A stretch of 64,000 nt of DNA, from assembly GCA_963520375.1 (NCBI GenBank), contig CAUQQF010000003.1, forward strand, positions 78,787-142,786. The letters run 5' to 3'. This stretch comes from JABCPE02 sp963520375 (lineage in GTDB: Bacteria; Bacteroidota; Bacteroidia; Flavobacteriales; Weeksellaceae). How positions within the stretch are numbered: the first letter of the stretch is position 1; every line of letters starts with the position of its first letter. The position numbers were made by a program, and so were the translations under genes. Positions 16,663-24,402 of the stretch are shown here, in pieces. The notes beneath the pieces are model-generated. The model made no database searches. It had not been told where the DNA came from and was given only the letters and a program-made list of their open reading frames with translations.

Positions 16663-17151
16663 ATGATTACCATTATCGCTGCTATCGGAAAAAACAACGA
16701 ATTAGGAAAGGACAACCAGCTGCTGTGGCATCTCCCTGCGGATTTGAAACATTTCAAAAATCTCACCTCAGGGCATCCCATCATAATGGGCAGAAAAACC
16801 TACGAAAGCATAGGAAAACCTCTCCCAAACCGCACCAATATAGTGGTGAGCAGAAAAGACGACTGGTTCGAGGAAGGGATTCTCATCGTTCCAAATTTAA
16901 AAGATGCCATCAAACACGCTAAAAAAATCAATGAAAATATATTCATCCTCGGAGGTGGCGAAATCTACCGCCATACCATAGACATGGCTGACCGACTGGA
17001 AATCACCCAAGTAAACCACCAAACAGATGCCGATGTATTTTTCCCAAAAATCGATGAAAAAACTTGGGTAAAAACTAATGAAATCCACCACCCAAAAGAT
17101 GAAAATCACGCCTATGATTTTTATTTTCAGACTTGGGAAAGAAAAATTTAA
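16663..17151 (+). CDS. folA: Dihydrofolate reductase
   Basis: A 162-aa protein, the normal length for bacterial DHFR, reducing dihydrofolate to tetrahydrofolate with NADPH. Motifs: IAAIGKNNELG at the start, LLWHLPADLKHF with catalytic Asp27, IIMGRKTYESIG for NADPH binding, and ILGGGEIY near residue 105. It follows murI by 4 bp. I see nothing in the active-site motifs that marks a trimethoprim-resistant type, but this cannot be judged from sequence alone. Confidence 0.96.
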   Translation: MITIIAAIGKNNELGKDNQLLWHLPADLKHFKNLTSGHPIIMGRKTYESIGKPLPNRTNIVVSRKDDWFEEGILIVPNLKDAIKHAKKINENIFILGGGEIYRHTIDMADRLEITQVNHQTDADVFFPKIDEKTWVKTNEIHHPKDENHAYDFYFQTWERKI

Positions 17152-17161
17152 AAAAATTAAC

Positions 17162-17169
17162 TAAATTTG
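17162..17169 (+). promoter_or_regulatory. -7 box before the DUF3822 gene
   Basis: TAAATTTG, 18 bp before the start at 17187, matches TAnnTTTG. The nearest TTG is 26 bp upstream, longer than optimal. It could be an internal promoter in a run that begins at murI. Confidence 0.4.
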
Positions 17170-17186
17170 TCCCATAAATACAGATT

Positions 17187-17906
17187 ATGAAGAACCTTTC
17201 ACTCCTATTTACAAAAGATGGTTTGCAATGGCAAATAAATGAAGCAGACAATGTCACAGAGGAAGAAGCTCGTTTCGTAACGGATGAAACTCCAAAGAAT
17301 TTTATAGAAGAGGAACTTGACAAGATTCTTCGCAGAGAGGCTTGGGCTGAGATAAAGGTTTTCTCGGCTTTTAACCACTTCTCACTGACTCCAGAGGTTT
17401 TCACAGAAAATCAGCTCGGGCAGCAGATTATATCTTATAATTCTGATGTAAAAACAGAATCAGAAGAACTGATGCAGTCTACCAACCAAAAATATGGTGT
17501 TCAGTTTTATTATTCTTTCCCAAAACACTTTTATCAAAAAATAAAGGCTCTGGGTACCACTTCTAATTTTTATTTCTCAGGAGAGCGTTTTTTGGATTCT
17601 GTAAATGTAAATAAGGACAATGAAATCCATATCAATCTGTATCACAACCAAGTAGAATTTCTCGCATTAGAAAACGGAAAATTGGTTCTTTATAACAATC
17701 TCGATGCTACATCAGAAATAGATTTCCTTTATTTCATCATGTTCACACTGAGCAAAATAGGGTTTGATATCAATAAAACTCATTTCTACATTTATGGAGA
17801 AATCTCTGAGAATGACACCTTTATATCTGAGTTAGAAAAATTCGTTCCAGCTATCTCCATCGTGTACGAAAACTTTAAAGGAAAACATTTCATTGTTAAT
17901 TCATAA
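17187..17906 (+). CDS. DUF3822 family protein
   Basis: A 239-aa soluble protein of a Bacteroidetes-restricted family of unknown function, typically found beside rsmD as here (its stop is 3 bp before rsmD). No signal peptide or membrane span. The sequence shows an alternating beta/alpha pattern with a central SYNSDVKTESEELMQSTN stretch and a late FYIYGEISEND strand. In fold terms it resembles an actin/ASKHA-like or FtsA-like half, but this is a weak impression. The conserved pairing with rsmD suggests a link to ribosome or coenzyme metabolism, unproven. Confidence 0.82.
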   Translation: MKNLSLLFTKDGLQWQINEADNVTEEEARFVTDETPKNFIEEELDKILRREAWAEIKVFSAFNHFSLTPEVFTENQLGQQIISYNSDVKTESEELMQSTNQKYGVQFYYSFPKHFYQKIKALGTTSNFYFSGERFLDSVNVNKDNEIHINLYHNQVEFLALENGKLVLYNNLDATSEIDFLYFIMFTLSKIGFDINKTHFYIYGEISENDTFISELEKFVPAISIVYENFKGKHFIVNS

Positions 17907-17908
17907 GT

Positions 17909-18472
17909 ATGTATCGTATCATTTCAGGCGTTTGGAAAGGTAAGAAAATCTCCGCTCCGAAGAATTTTGAGGTTAGACCAACTACGGATTTCGCCAAAGA
18001 GGCTCTTTTTAGTATTTTAGAGCATCGTTTAGATTTGTCTAGTTTGTCTGTTTTAGACCTTTTTGCTGGGATTGGCTCTATCACGCTGGAGCTGGCCTCT
18101 CGTGGCTGCAAAGACATTACCAGTGTAGAGATGAACGCTAAACACGCTGGTTTTATCAATTCTACGGCTAAAGATTTGGATTTCAGTTCACAAATCAACA
18201 TTCTAAGAGCCAATGTTTTTGACTGGCTGAAAAAAGCAAAAAATCAAGAAAAAAGTTTTGATTTGGTTTTTGCTGACCCTCCTTTTGACCTGCCTGAAAA
18301 TGATTATCAAGAGTTGATTTCTCTCATTCTTTCTGAAGGAATTTTAAAAGAAAATGGATGTTTTGTGCTGGAACATCAGTCCCGCCACAAGATAGAACAT
18401 CCTGATTTACAGGAAACTCGCAAGTATGGAAATGTAAGTTTTTCTTTCTTTACAAAAAGCGAAAATCCTTAG
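17909..18472 (+). CDS. rsmD: 16S rRNA (guanine-966 N2)-methyltransferase
   Basis: A 187-aa SAM-dependent methyltransferase. Motifs: RIISGVWKGKKI near the start and RPTTDFAKEALFSIL (28-42), both typical of RsmD. The SAM-binding LDLFAGIGSITLEL and the catalytic DPPFD (compare DPPY/F) follow. It methylates G966 of 16S rRNA in the assembled small subunit. It follows the DUF3822 gene by 2 bp and its 3' end overlaps the convergent gene on the other strand by 4 bp, so no terminator fits between them. Confidence 0.95.
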   Translation: MYRIISGVWKGKKISAPKNFEVRPTTDFAKEALFSILEHRLDLSSLSVLDLFAGIGSITLELASRGCKDITSVEMNAKHAGFINSTAKDLDFSSQINILRANVFDWLKKAKNQEKSFDLVFADPPFDLPENDYQELISLILSEGILKENGCFVLEHQSRHKIEHPDLQETRKYGNVSFSFFTKSENP

Positions 18473-18975
18473 TTTATATCCTCTATAATAGCCATTCGCC
18501 CTTCCTCTATTTCTTCAATGGAGGAAATTAGTTTTGCTTCTTGAGATTTTTCATAAAGCGGCTCCATGAAAAAAAGCGTCTCGAAAAACTGGCGATGAAT
18601 TCCTTCCAGCATAGTCATAAAGAGATTCATCCCTATTTGATTATTATGCAAATCCATCGCTCTAGCAATCTGCTCATTTACAAAGAGTTCTTCATGCATA
18701 TCCGTAATCTGTTTACACCATTTCAGGCTTTTCTGTGGAGAAGAAATTTTACAGCAGTACATCATTATCAGACAGCACCAAAGAGCATGGCGAAAAGCAT
18801 TTCCTCTGCCGTTTTTATGATGGGTTTCAAGGAATTTCTTATTTGTAATTTTAAAGGTTCTAAGAGTGGCTATAAGGGTAAGAAAAGCAAACAGCGGATG
18901 CCGAAGCAACAGTCCTAACAATTTAACAAGCCGCTTAAAATCAAGCTGCAGAATAGCCTTAAAAATAGTTGTCAT
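18469..18975 (-). CDS. DUF6973-like protein of unknown function
   Basis: I chose the ATG at 18975 (MTTIFKAILQ, 168 aa); a frame from 18996 would need a TTG start. The core reads ETHHKNGRGNAFRHALWCC and later DLHNNQIGMN, a pattern of His and Asn residues shared with flavobacterial proteins carrying domain DUF6973. The conserved His/Asn set suggests a metal-binding or phospholipase/nuclease-like site, but no activity is known. The N-terminal helix region (FKRLVKLLGLLLRHPLFAFLTLI) is hydrophobic and basic and may bind membrane. Confidence 0.68.
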   Translation of the reverse strand: MTTIFKAILQLDFKRLVKLLGLLLRHPLFAFLTLIATLRTFKITNKKFLETHHKNGRGNAFRHALWCCLIMMYCCKISSPQKSLKWCKQITDMHEELFVNEQIARAMDLHNNQIGMNLFMTMLEGIHRQFFETLFFMEPLYEKSQEAKLISSIEEIEEGRMAIIEDIN

Positions 18976-19025
18976 TCTCTCAAAATAAAATCGCAAATCA
19001 AAAAAGACTTACGATTTTATCATTT

Positions 19026-19880
19026 TTATTTGTTCATTAATAGTTTTACAGTTTTGGAAATGGTCTCTTTTATTTCCTTTCTTTTTACTATAAAATCTAC
19101 AAAACCTTTTTCCTGTAAAAACTCCGATGTTTGGAAGCCTTCTGGCAAATCTCTACCAATGGTCTCACGGATCACCCTAGGCCCTGCAAAACCTATCAAA
19201 GCGCCTGGTTCCGCCATGATGATATCGGCAGTCATCGCGAAAGAAGCCGTAATTCCACCGAAAGTAGGATTGGTAAGGTAGGCTATGTAAGGCAGCCCTG
19301 CGTTAGAAAGCTGAGCCAATTTTGCCTGAACTTTTGCCATCTGCATCAGTGAATAAGCTGCTTCCTGCATTCTTGCTCCACCTGACTGACAGATAATCAT
19401 ATAAGGCAGCTTTTTTTCTATACAGAAGTCTATTGCTCTTCTTATTTTCTCTCCCATCACAGACCCAAGAGAACCTCCGATGAAGTCAAAATCCATACAA
19501 GAAATCACCATTTCTACGCCATTTACTTTTCCATGTGCGTTTCTGATGGAGTCCACTAGTTTGGTTTTAGCTTTTGCTTCTTTTAGCCTGTCTTTATAGG
19601 ATTTAGAATCTTTAAATTTAAGAATATCGACGCTTTCTACATCTGCATTTAATTCCTTAAATTTAGAATCATCAAAAATAATTTCAAAATATTCCCTGCT
19701 TCCTATTCTCACATGGAAGCCGTCCTCTGGCGAAACATAGTTATTTGCTCTCAGTTCGTCACTCTCTATTATTTTTCCCGTAGGAGTCTGATGCCAAAGT
19801 CCTTTTGGGACATCTTTTTTTTCCTCCGTAGGAGTACTGATATTTTGTTTCTTTCTTTTGAACCAATCAAATGCTGACAT
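19026..19880 (-). CDS. accD: Acetyl-CoA carboxylase carboxyltransferase, beta subunit
   Basis: A 284-aa protein that, with AccA, transfers CO2 from biotin to acetyl-CoA to make malonyl-CoA. Crotonase-fold motifs: GSLGSVMGEKIRRA, ICQSGGARMQEAAYSL, NPTFGGITASFA and GFAGPRVIRET. The N-terminal zinc ribbon of E. coli AccD (four Cys) is absent: the same region reads KGLWHQTPTGKIIESDEL-x-NYVSPEDGFHVRIG, with no CxxC pairs. To my knowledge this is shared with other flavobacterial AccD, so it is a lineage trait rather than damage. A consensus promoter lies at 19903-19935. accA is not in the window. Confidence 0.95.
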   Translation of the reverse strand: MSAFDWFKRKKQNISTPTEEKKDVPKGLWHQTPTGKIIESDELRANNYVSPEDGFHVRIGSREYFEIIFDDSKFKELNADVESVDILKFKDSKSYKDRLKEAKAKTKLVDSIRNAHGKVNGVEMVISCMDFDFIGGSLGSVMGEKIRRAIDFCIEKKLPYMIICQSGGARMQEAAYSLMQMAKVQAKLAQLSNAGLPYIAYLTNPTFGGITASFAMTADIIMAEPGALIGFAGPRVIRETIGRDLPEGFQTSEFLQEKGFVDFIVKRKEIKETISKTVKLLMNK

Positions 19881-19902
19881 TCTCTATCTTTTAATAATTC
19901 TG

Positions 19903-19935
19903 CAAATTTAAGAAATATTTTTTCTTTAACTCAAA
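19903..19935 (-). promoter_or_regulatory. Promoter of accD
   Basis: On the minus strand: TTTG (19932-19935), a 21-bp spacer, TAAATTTG (19903-19910). It matches both elements; its -33 part overlaps the last codons of the neighbouring small gene. Confidence 0.6.
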
Positions 19936-20243
19936 AACTCAGCTGTAACATTTTCCCACGCGGAAAAATCTATACTTTCATCATTGAAATACTTTTCAAA
20001 AAAAGGAATAGCCGCCTCTGGCTCTTCCACAAAAGTTCTATAATGTATGAAATTTCCTCCGTCATAAACTCTGCTTTCCACTACGAAACTCTGCTCATCC
20101 TCAGCCATTTGGACATAATTTTCACTTTTTTTATCAAAAAGAACTATAAAATCTTCCTCGTAAATTCCTGTCGTTATCAGTTCCTTGATTTCATCCCAAG
20201 TAAGGGGTTCTTCTGTTCTAATTTGTGTATTTACTATTTTCAT
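19926..20243 (-). CDS. Hypothetical small acidic protein
   Basis: 105 aa from the ATG at 20243 (MKIVNTQIRTEEPLTWDEIKEL); an upstream ATG at 20273 would overlap nadK by 17 bp. Soluble and acidic, no signal peptide. WDEIKELITTGIYEEDFIVLF suggests a small alpha/beta fold. I do not recognise the family. It lies 13 bp after nadK on the same strand and is probably the last gene of the CBS-nadK transcript. Confidence 0.6.
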   Translation of the reverse strand: MKIVNTQIRTEEPLTWDEIKELITTGIYEEDFIVLFDKKSENYVQMAEDEQSFVVESRVYDGGNFIHYRTFVEEPEAAIPFFEKYFNDESIDFSAWENVTAEFLS

Positions 20244-20256
20244 AATGTATTGATTT

Positions 20257-21129
20257 TTAATTTCTTTTATCATTTCCCCAAAGGAGTTTTTGTCTCAAAG
20301 TTTCATAGAAACTGACATTTTTTGGGAAAATAAGATTTAGGCTAAAATCCGCCTTTTTTAAAATAAGCTCATCTTCCTCATTCATATGATAAAGCCGAGA
20401 ATCCAAGCCCAATGAATACAGCGGCAGCCTGCTGGAAACTTTTAGTTTTATTTCTACATTGTCTTTTAGGATGATAGGGCGCATATTTAGGTTATGCGGA
20501 GCGATGGGCGTAAGAGAAAAATTATCATTCTCCGGCTCTATAATAGGCCCTCCACAACTTAGAGAATATGCCGTAGACCCCGAAGGCGTAGCCACTATAA
20601 GCCCGTCTCCCCAAAACATACTCAGAAACTTACCGTTGATTTCTGCCTCTACGGTAATCATGGAAGTAGTCTCTTGGCGGGTAATCACCACATCATTCAG
20701 CGCATAGGGAAAATCTATCCTATTTTCGGCTGTTTTCACTTCTATCACCGAACGCTGGCTGATATGAGTCTCGCCGGCAAAAATTTTATCAATATTATCA
20801 AAAATCTCTTCTTTGCTAAAATTTGCTAAAAAACCAAGCCGCCCCATATTAACGCCTACTAAAGGGATTTCCAAATCCTGAATTAGCGTAAGCGCACTCA
20901 GAATAGTGCCATCTCCACCGAAGGAAAAGAAATAATCTATTTCACATTTTTCGAGTGAATTTTTATCACTGAAAATCTGATAGTTACCTAATAAACTATT
21001 CTTTTCTAAAATTTTTTCGTGGAGAAAAATCTGCACATTTTCCCTTTTCTCCAATTCAAGAATAAACTGATGAAGATAAGCCTGAATCTCATCTCCATTT
21101 TTCTGTGAATATATTGCGATATTTGGCAT
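20257..21129 (-). CDS. nadK: NAD kinase
   Basis: A 290-aa enzyme phosphorylating NAD to NADP. The GGDGT motif is at 71-75 (FSFGGDGTIL), followed by GVNMGRLGFLAN, the Asn/Asp pair in LNDVVITRQ, and the glycine-rich ATPSGSTAYSLSCGGP. Length is typical. Its ATG overlaps the stop of the upstream CBS gene (TAATG, 1-nt overlap), a sign of translational coupling. Confidence 0.96.
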   Translation of the reverse strand: MPNIAIYSQKNGDEIQAYLHQFILELEKRENVQIFLHEKILEKNSLLGNYQIFSDKNSLEKCEIDYFFSFGGDGTILSALTLIQDLEIPLVGVNMGRLGFLANFSKEEIFDNIDKIFAGETHISQRSVIEVKTAENRIDFPYALNDVVITRQETTSMITVEAEINGKFLSMFWGDGLIVATPSGSTAYSLSCGGPIIEPENDNFSLTPIAPHNLNMRPIILKDNVEIKLKVSSRLPLYSLGLDSRLYHMNEEDELILKKADFSLNLIFPKNVSFYETLRQKLLWGNDKRN

Positions 21130-21782
21130 TAGAATTCAAGGTATTTTTGCATAAATTCGTATCGGCTTTTCAGCAGCTCTTCCTTCTCATCGGTATAGAA
21201 TTTCTGCACGATGATGTAGCCGTAGCGCTCAAAGGTTTCGTCTATGGAGCTGAGATTTTCATTGCTGATTCTCATTGTCACCCTCACGAAAGCCTCATTT
21301 ATCTCCGTAACCAGCGCGCCGTAGAATTTTCCGTTGTTACTTTCTACAATTTGGGCTATTTCCACCATAGAATAATTGGTTCTAGGGATTTCCACCGTAA
21401 GCAGCGCCCCTGTCTCCGAAAAAAACGGATATTTGGACAATTCATCCGCGATGCTGTCCCAAGCAATATACCCCTGATATTCCTCATTTTTATTGATTAC
21501 AGGAATTACATTGGTATTAAAAGTATGGAATAATTTCACTCCATCCAAAAGAGTACTTTCATAGAGAATAGAAAATCTATCCATATACGGAAGCAGTTCT
21601 CCTAAGTTTTTTTTGCGATTTTCCTCTAAACATTCCTTCATTACTGCGCCCTGAAATACGCCTTCATTTTCCACGAAAACATGGGTAAAATCAAAATCAA
21701 CAGCAGTCTGCAAAGCCTCCTCCGCAGTAGTATCTAGACCCAATATGGGAAAATCATTTGCGATATAATTTTCAATTATCAT
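21129..21782 (-). CDS. CBS-domain protein
   Basis: A 217-aa soluble protein with a tandem CBS pair in its N-terminal 140 residues (DFTHVFVENEGVFQGAV; NTNVIPVINKNEEYQGYI), then an ACT-like tail (LTVEIPRTNYSMVEIAQIVESN, VRVTMRISNENL). CBS pairs bind adenine nucleotides or NAD. Overlap with nadK by one base suggests coupled expression and perhaps a regulatory role in nucleotide cofactor supply; that link is inferred. Function otherwise unknown. Confidence 0.85.
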   Translation of the reverse strand: MIIENYIANDFPILGLDTTAEEALQTAVDFDFTHVFVENEGVFQGAVMKECLEENRKKNLGELLPYMDRFSILYESTLLDGVKLFHTFNTNVIPVINKNEEYQGYIAWDSIADELSKYPFFSETGALLTVEIPRTNYSMVEIAQIVESNNGKFYGALVTEINEAFVRVTMRISNENLSSIDETFERYGYIIVQKFYTDEKEELLKSRYEFMQKYLEF

Positions 21783-21813
21783 AAATCATAATTACTTCGG
21801 TAAAGGTATGAAA

Positions 21814-21844
21814 TTTGATTAAAACTATAAAAACTTTACCTTTG
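21814..21844 (+). promoter_or_regulatory. Promoter of the RluA-type gene
   Basis: TTTG (21814-21817), a 19-bp spacer, TACCTTTG (21837-21844). This is a full match to the Bacteroidetes consensus. The start codon at 21868 gives a leader of about 18 nt. Confidence 0.75.
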
Positions 21845-21867
21845 TGAAATTCTAATCAGACATTTAT

Positions 21868-22545
21868 ATGAATTCACAAATTCTCTACGAAGACAACCAC
21901 ATCATCATTATCAATAAAAAAGTAGGTCAGCTGGTTCAAGGCGACAAAACGGGCGACCAGAGCCTTCTGGAACTGCTAAAAGATTTCATAAAGGAACGCG
22001 ACCAAAAGCCTGGGAATGTTTATCTCGGTTTGGTTCACAGGATAGATAGGCCGACCTCTGGGTTAGTCATTTATGCTAAAACCTCCAAAGCGCTTTCCCG
22101 CCTGACCCAAATGGTAAAAAACCGAGAAATAAAAAAAACCTACTGGGCTGTGGTTCCCAAAGAGATGATTCCACAAAGCCAAACCCTTACCCACTATCTC
22201 AAGAAAAACGAGAAAAATAACAAAGCCATCATCTACTCCCACGAGACAGAAGGAGCAAAAAAAGCCATTCTGAGCTATAATATCATCAAAACCTTAGATA
22301 ATTATATGTTGCTGGAAGTGGATTTACAAACAGGAAGACACCACCAAATACGGGCTCAGCTCTCTAAAATAGGCGTACCTATAAAAGGCGACCTAAAATA
22401 TGGCGCTCCACGCTCCAATCTAGACGGCGGCATCAGCCTGCACGCTAGAATGCTGGAATTCATCCATCCTGTGAGCAAAGAACTTATAAAAATAACCGCT
22501 CCCGTTCCGCAGAATGATGCCATATGGAAAGCTTGCGAAATGTAA
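21868..22545 (+). CDS. RluA-family pseudouridine synthase
   Basis: A 225-aa protein consisting of the catalytic domain alone, with no S4 domain. Motif II is HRIDRPTSGLVIYAK with catalytic Asp60; QTGRHHQIRAQL and PIKGDLKYGA follow. It isomerises uridine to pseudouridine in rRNA or tRNA; the site cannot be told. It is distinct from the longer RluD-like protein at 30006-31061. Monocistronic, between a consensus promoter and a hairpin terminator. Confidence 0.9.
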   Translation: MNSQILYEDNHIIIINKKVGQLVQGDKTGDQSLLELLKDFIKERDQKPGNVYLGLVHRIDRPTSGLVIYAKTSKALSRLTQMVKNREIKKTYWAVVPKEMIPQSQTLTHYLKKNEKNNKAIIYSHETEGAKKAILSYNIIKTLDNYMLLEVDLQTGRHHQIRAQLSKIGVPIKGDLKYGAPRSNLDGGISLHARMLEFIHPVSKELIKITAPVPQNDAIWKACEM

Positions 22546-22570
22546 AAACTGATATTTTCATCTAAAATAA

Positions 22571-22595
22571 AAGAGCCACTCTGTGAGTGGCTCTT
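22571..22595. terminator. Hairpin terminator between convergent RluA and porin genes
   Basis: AAGAGCCACT (22571-22580) and AGTGGCTCTT (22586-22595) form a perfect 10-bp stem with a 5-nt loop. The downstream T run is broken (CTATC) on the plus strand, but the minus strand reads into TTTATTTTAG, so it may mainly serve the porin gene. Confidence 0.7.
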
Positions 22596-22622
22596 CTATC
22601 ATCTCAAAATATTTTATTTATC

Positions 22623-23846
22623 TTAGAAATTTTGAATTAGAGACAACGATACACGGAAGTTTCCTGCTGTAGCATCTTGAGCATATTTCTTAGTTTTAAG
22701 ATTTGTATCCCAAGCTCCATATGTAGTTGATGTATAATCTAATTCTGCAGTAAGTTTTGTATTACCTGATTTCCAACCTACTCTTGGGGAAACTCTCCAT
22801 GTACTAATTGGAGTTCCAGCTAAATATTGTCCTGTCACTTTACCTGTAAGAGGATCTATGATATCTGCCATTTGTCCAAATTTGGTAGCACTTGGTGTTG
22901 TGTTTTTACTAAATCCAAAGTCTTTAGAATAACCACCAAAGATACCCCATTCAAAACTTGGTGTAAAATCTCCATAGAACTCTGTCCATAGAGCTAATGT
23001 ATTATTACTCTTGTATTTACCTTTAGCGTCAACTGCCACCCCTCCTAATTGTAACAATTCACTTGGGTTTTGTCCATAATCAGCATAGATTTGCCATGCT
23101 GAATTTTGTCCTAACTTCGCTTTAGCATAAGCCAAGAAAGTAAATGCTCCAAAATATTCTCCTCTCAATCCACTCTTAAGAGACTTATAGTTAGCTCCAA
23201 AACCTCCTACAAATTTATCATCGTTACCAAATTGTAACTGTGCGTGGAATGCAGGCAATGCTGATAAATTAGCTTTCCCTCCTACACTTGCAAAATCTCT
23301 CTCTGTGATAGCAGCAAGGGTCAATCTTGCATTACCTTTAGTAGAGAATCTGATCTGTGGAGAACGGTTGAACGGTTGGAATGGACTTCCTGCGTTGAAG
23401 TTGTAAGTTTTAGGAGATACATTCGTTACGAACATTGGGTGCCAGAACTGACCTACTAACCATTCTACTTTGTCACTAGATAATTTCACATAAGCATGTC
23501 TTAATGCTAATGTATTGATTGAAGCATCTGAACTACCAAAGAAGTGAGATTCAATCAAAGCCTCAGACTTCATTCCAAAGAACTCAGGCCCAGCAATTTT
23601 TACTCCTAATCTAGATTCTACTCCCCATCCATTGAAGTTAGGATTTGCATTCAAATCTTTTCCATTTACTTTATTAACTGGAGATGCCAAATCGATATAG
23701 TTACCTTCTCTAGCAGCAACTACCTGACGAGAGTCAAAAGCGAACTCTCCTCTTACATACCCATAAAGTGTAGCACTTGTTTCTTCTTGTGCTAACCCTA
23801 CTTGTGCTACTGCCAAAGCAAGTAGCGCCATGATCTGTTTTTTCAT
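22623..23846 (-). CDS. DcaP-like outer-membrane porin
   Basis: A 407-aa protein with a signal peptide (MKKQIMALLALAVAQVGLAQ) and a beta-barrel pattern. The first strand is TLYGYVRGEFAFDSRQ and the C-terminus ends in Phe (VSLSLIQNF), as outer-membrane proteins do. The LYGYVR start and the GQFWHP segment recall DcaP-type porins for small acids; I am sure of porin, less so of the subfamily. Codon use is biased toward frequent codons, suggesting high expression. It is divergent from the OFA transporter at 24403, so the pair may move one substrate across both membranes. Confidence 0.78.
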   Translation of the reverse strand: MKKQIMALLALAVAQVGLAQEETSATLYGYVRGEFAFDSRQVVAAREGNYIDLASPVNKVNGKDLNANPNFNGWGVESRLGVKIAGPEFFGMKSEALIESHFFGSSDASINTLALRHAYVKLSSDKVEWLVGQFWHPMFVTNVSPKTYNFNAGSPFQPFNRSPQIRFSTKGNARLTLAAITERDFASVGGKANLSALPAFHAQLQFGNDDKFVGGFGANYKSLKSGLRGEYFGAFTFLAYAKAKLGQNSAWQIYADYGQNPSELLQLGGVAVDAKGKYKSNNTLALWTEFYGDFTPSFEWGIFGGYSKDFGFSKNTTPSATKFGQMADIIDPLTGKVTGQYLAGTPISTWRVSPRVGWKSGNTKLTAELDYTSTTYGAWDTNLKTKKYAQDATAGNFRVSLSLIQNF

Positions 23847-23899
23847 AATTGTAATTATTATAATTTAAAGATTTTCTTTCGTGATATTATTTCACACTG

Positions 23900-23907
23900 C
23901 AAAGATA
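23900..23907 (-). promoter_or_regulatory. -7 box of the porin promoter
   Basis: Minus strand TATCTTTG, matching TAnnTTTG. A TTTG (23933-23936) lies 25 bp upstream, slightly more than optimal. Leader about 50 nt. Confidence 0.5.
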
Positions 23908-24122
23908 TAATATTATTTTATAATTTTTTTAACAAAAAAACTAATATTTATCATATTTCCTATTTTTTATCCTTTATACAGATATATATTAAGGTATATA
24001 ACCTTGTCAAAATTAGCTTTTTATCCTATAACGCTTAATTCGCATGTTTATTTATGATTTTTTAACATTTTATAAAATCAGACGCTCAATTATGCTTTTC
24101 AAACTTCTCCTTAATCACCAAA

Positions 24123-24163
24123 AAATCATACTTTTAGGAAGCTAGAAAAACAAAGTATGATTT
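24123..24163. promoter_or_regulatory. 12-bp inverted repeat, candidate operator
   Basis: AAATCATACTTT (24123-24134) and AAAGTATGATTT (24152-24163) are perfect inverted repeats separated by 17 bp. They lie 63 bp upstream of the OFA transporter's -7 box and about 215 bp from the porin's. Neither arm is followed by a long T run in the usual terminator position, so a protein-binding site is the better reading. Confidence 0.5.
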
Positions 24164-24226
24164 ATATCATCTTTTAAATAAGGATTTATTATTTTATTTT
24201 TGCCCCCGACTTTCAAAAAGGTTTAG

Positions 24227-24234
24227 TAACTTTG
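24227..24234 (+). promoter_or_regulatory. -7 box of the OFA transporter promoter
   Basis: TAACTTTG matches TAnnTTTG; a TTG ends at 24202, 24 bp upstream, near the acceptable spacing. Confidence 0.5.
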
Positions 24235-24402
24235 TAGTAGTAAAGATATGTATGATGATAGGTAATGGTGAATTTTATATTTTTATTAACAAAAAATAGT
24301 GCCAATTCAAAAAATAGTATTAAATTGCACCCCGATTGAATAAATCAAATCATCTCAAAATAATTATAACCTTTAAAAATAACATTTAAATAATTATACA
24401 CA

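Larger units (their letters stand above)
23847..24402. other. Divergent control region, 556 bp, no gene
   Basis: Very AT-rich spacer between porin and MFS transporter. It holds a -7 box facing each gene and a 12-bp inverted repeat at 24123-24163. No ORF of useful size, tRNA or known riboswitch was recognised. The transporter's leader would be about 160 nt if the box at 24227 is used. Confidence 0.6.
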
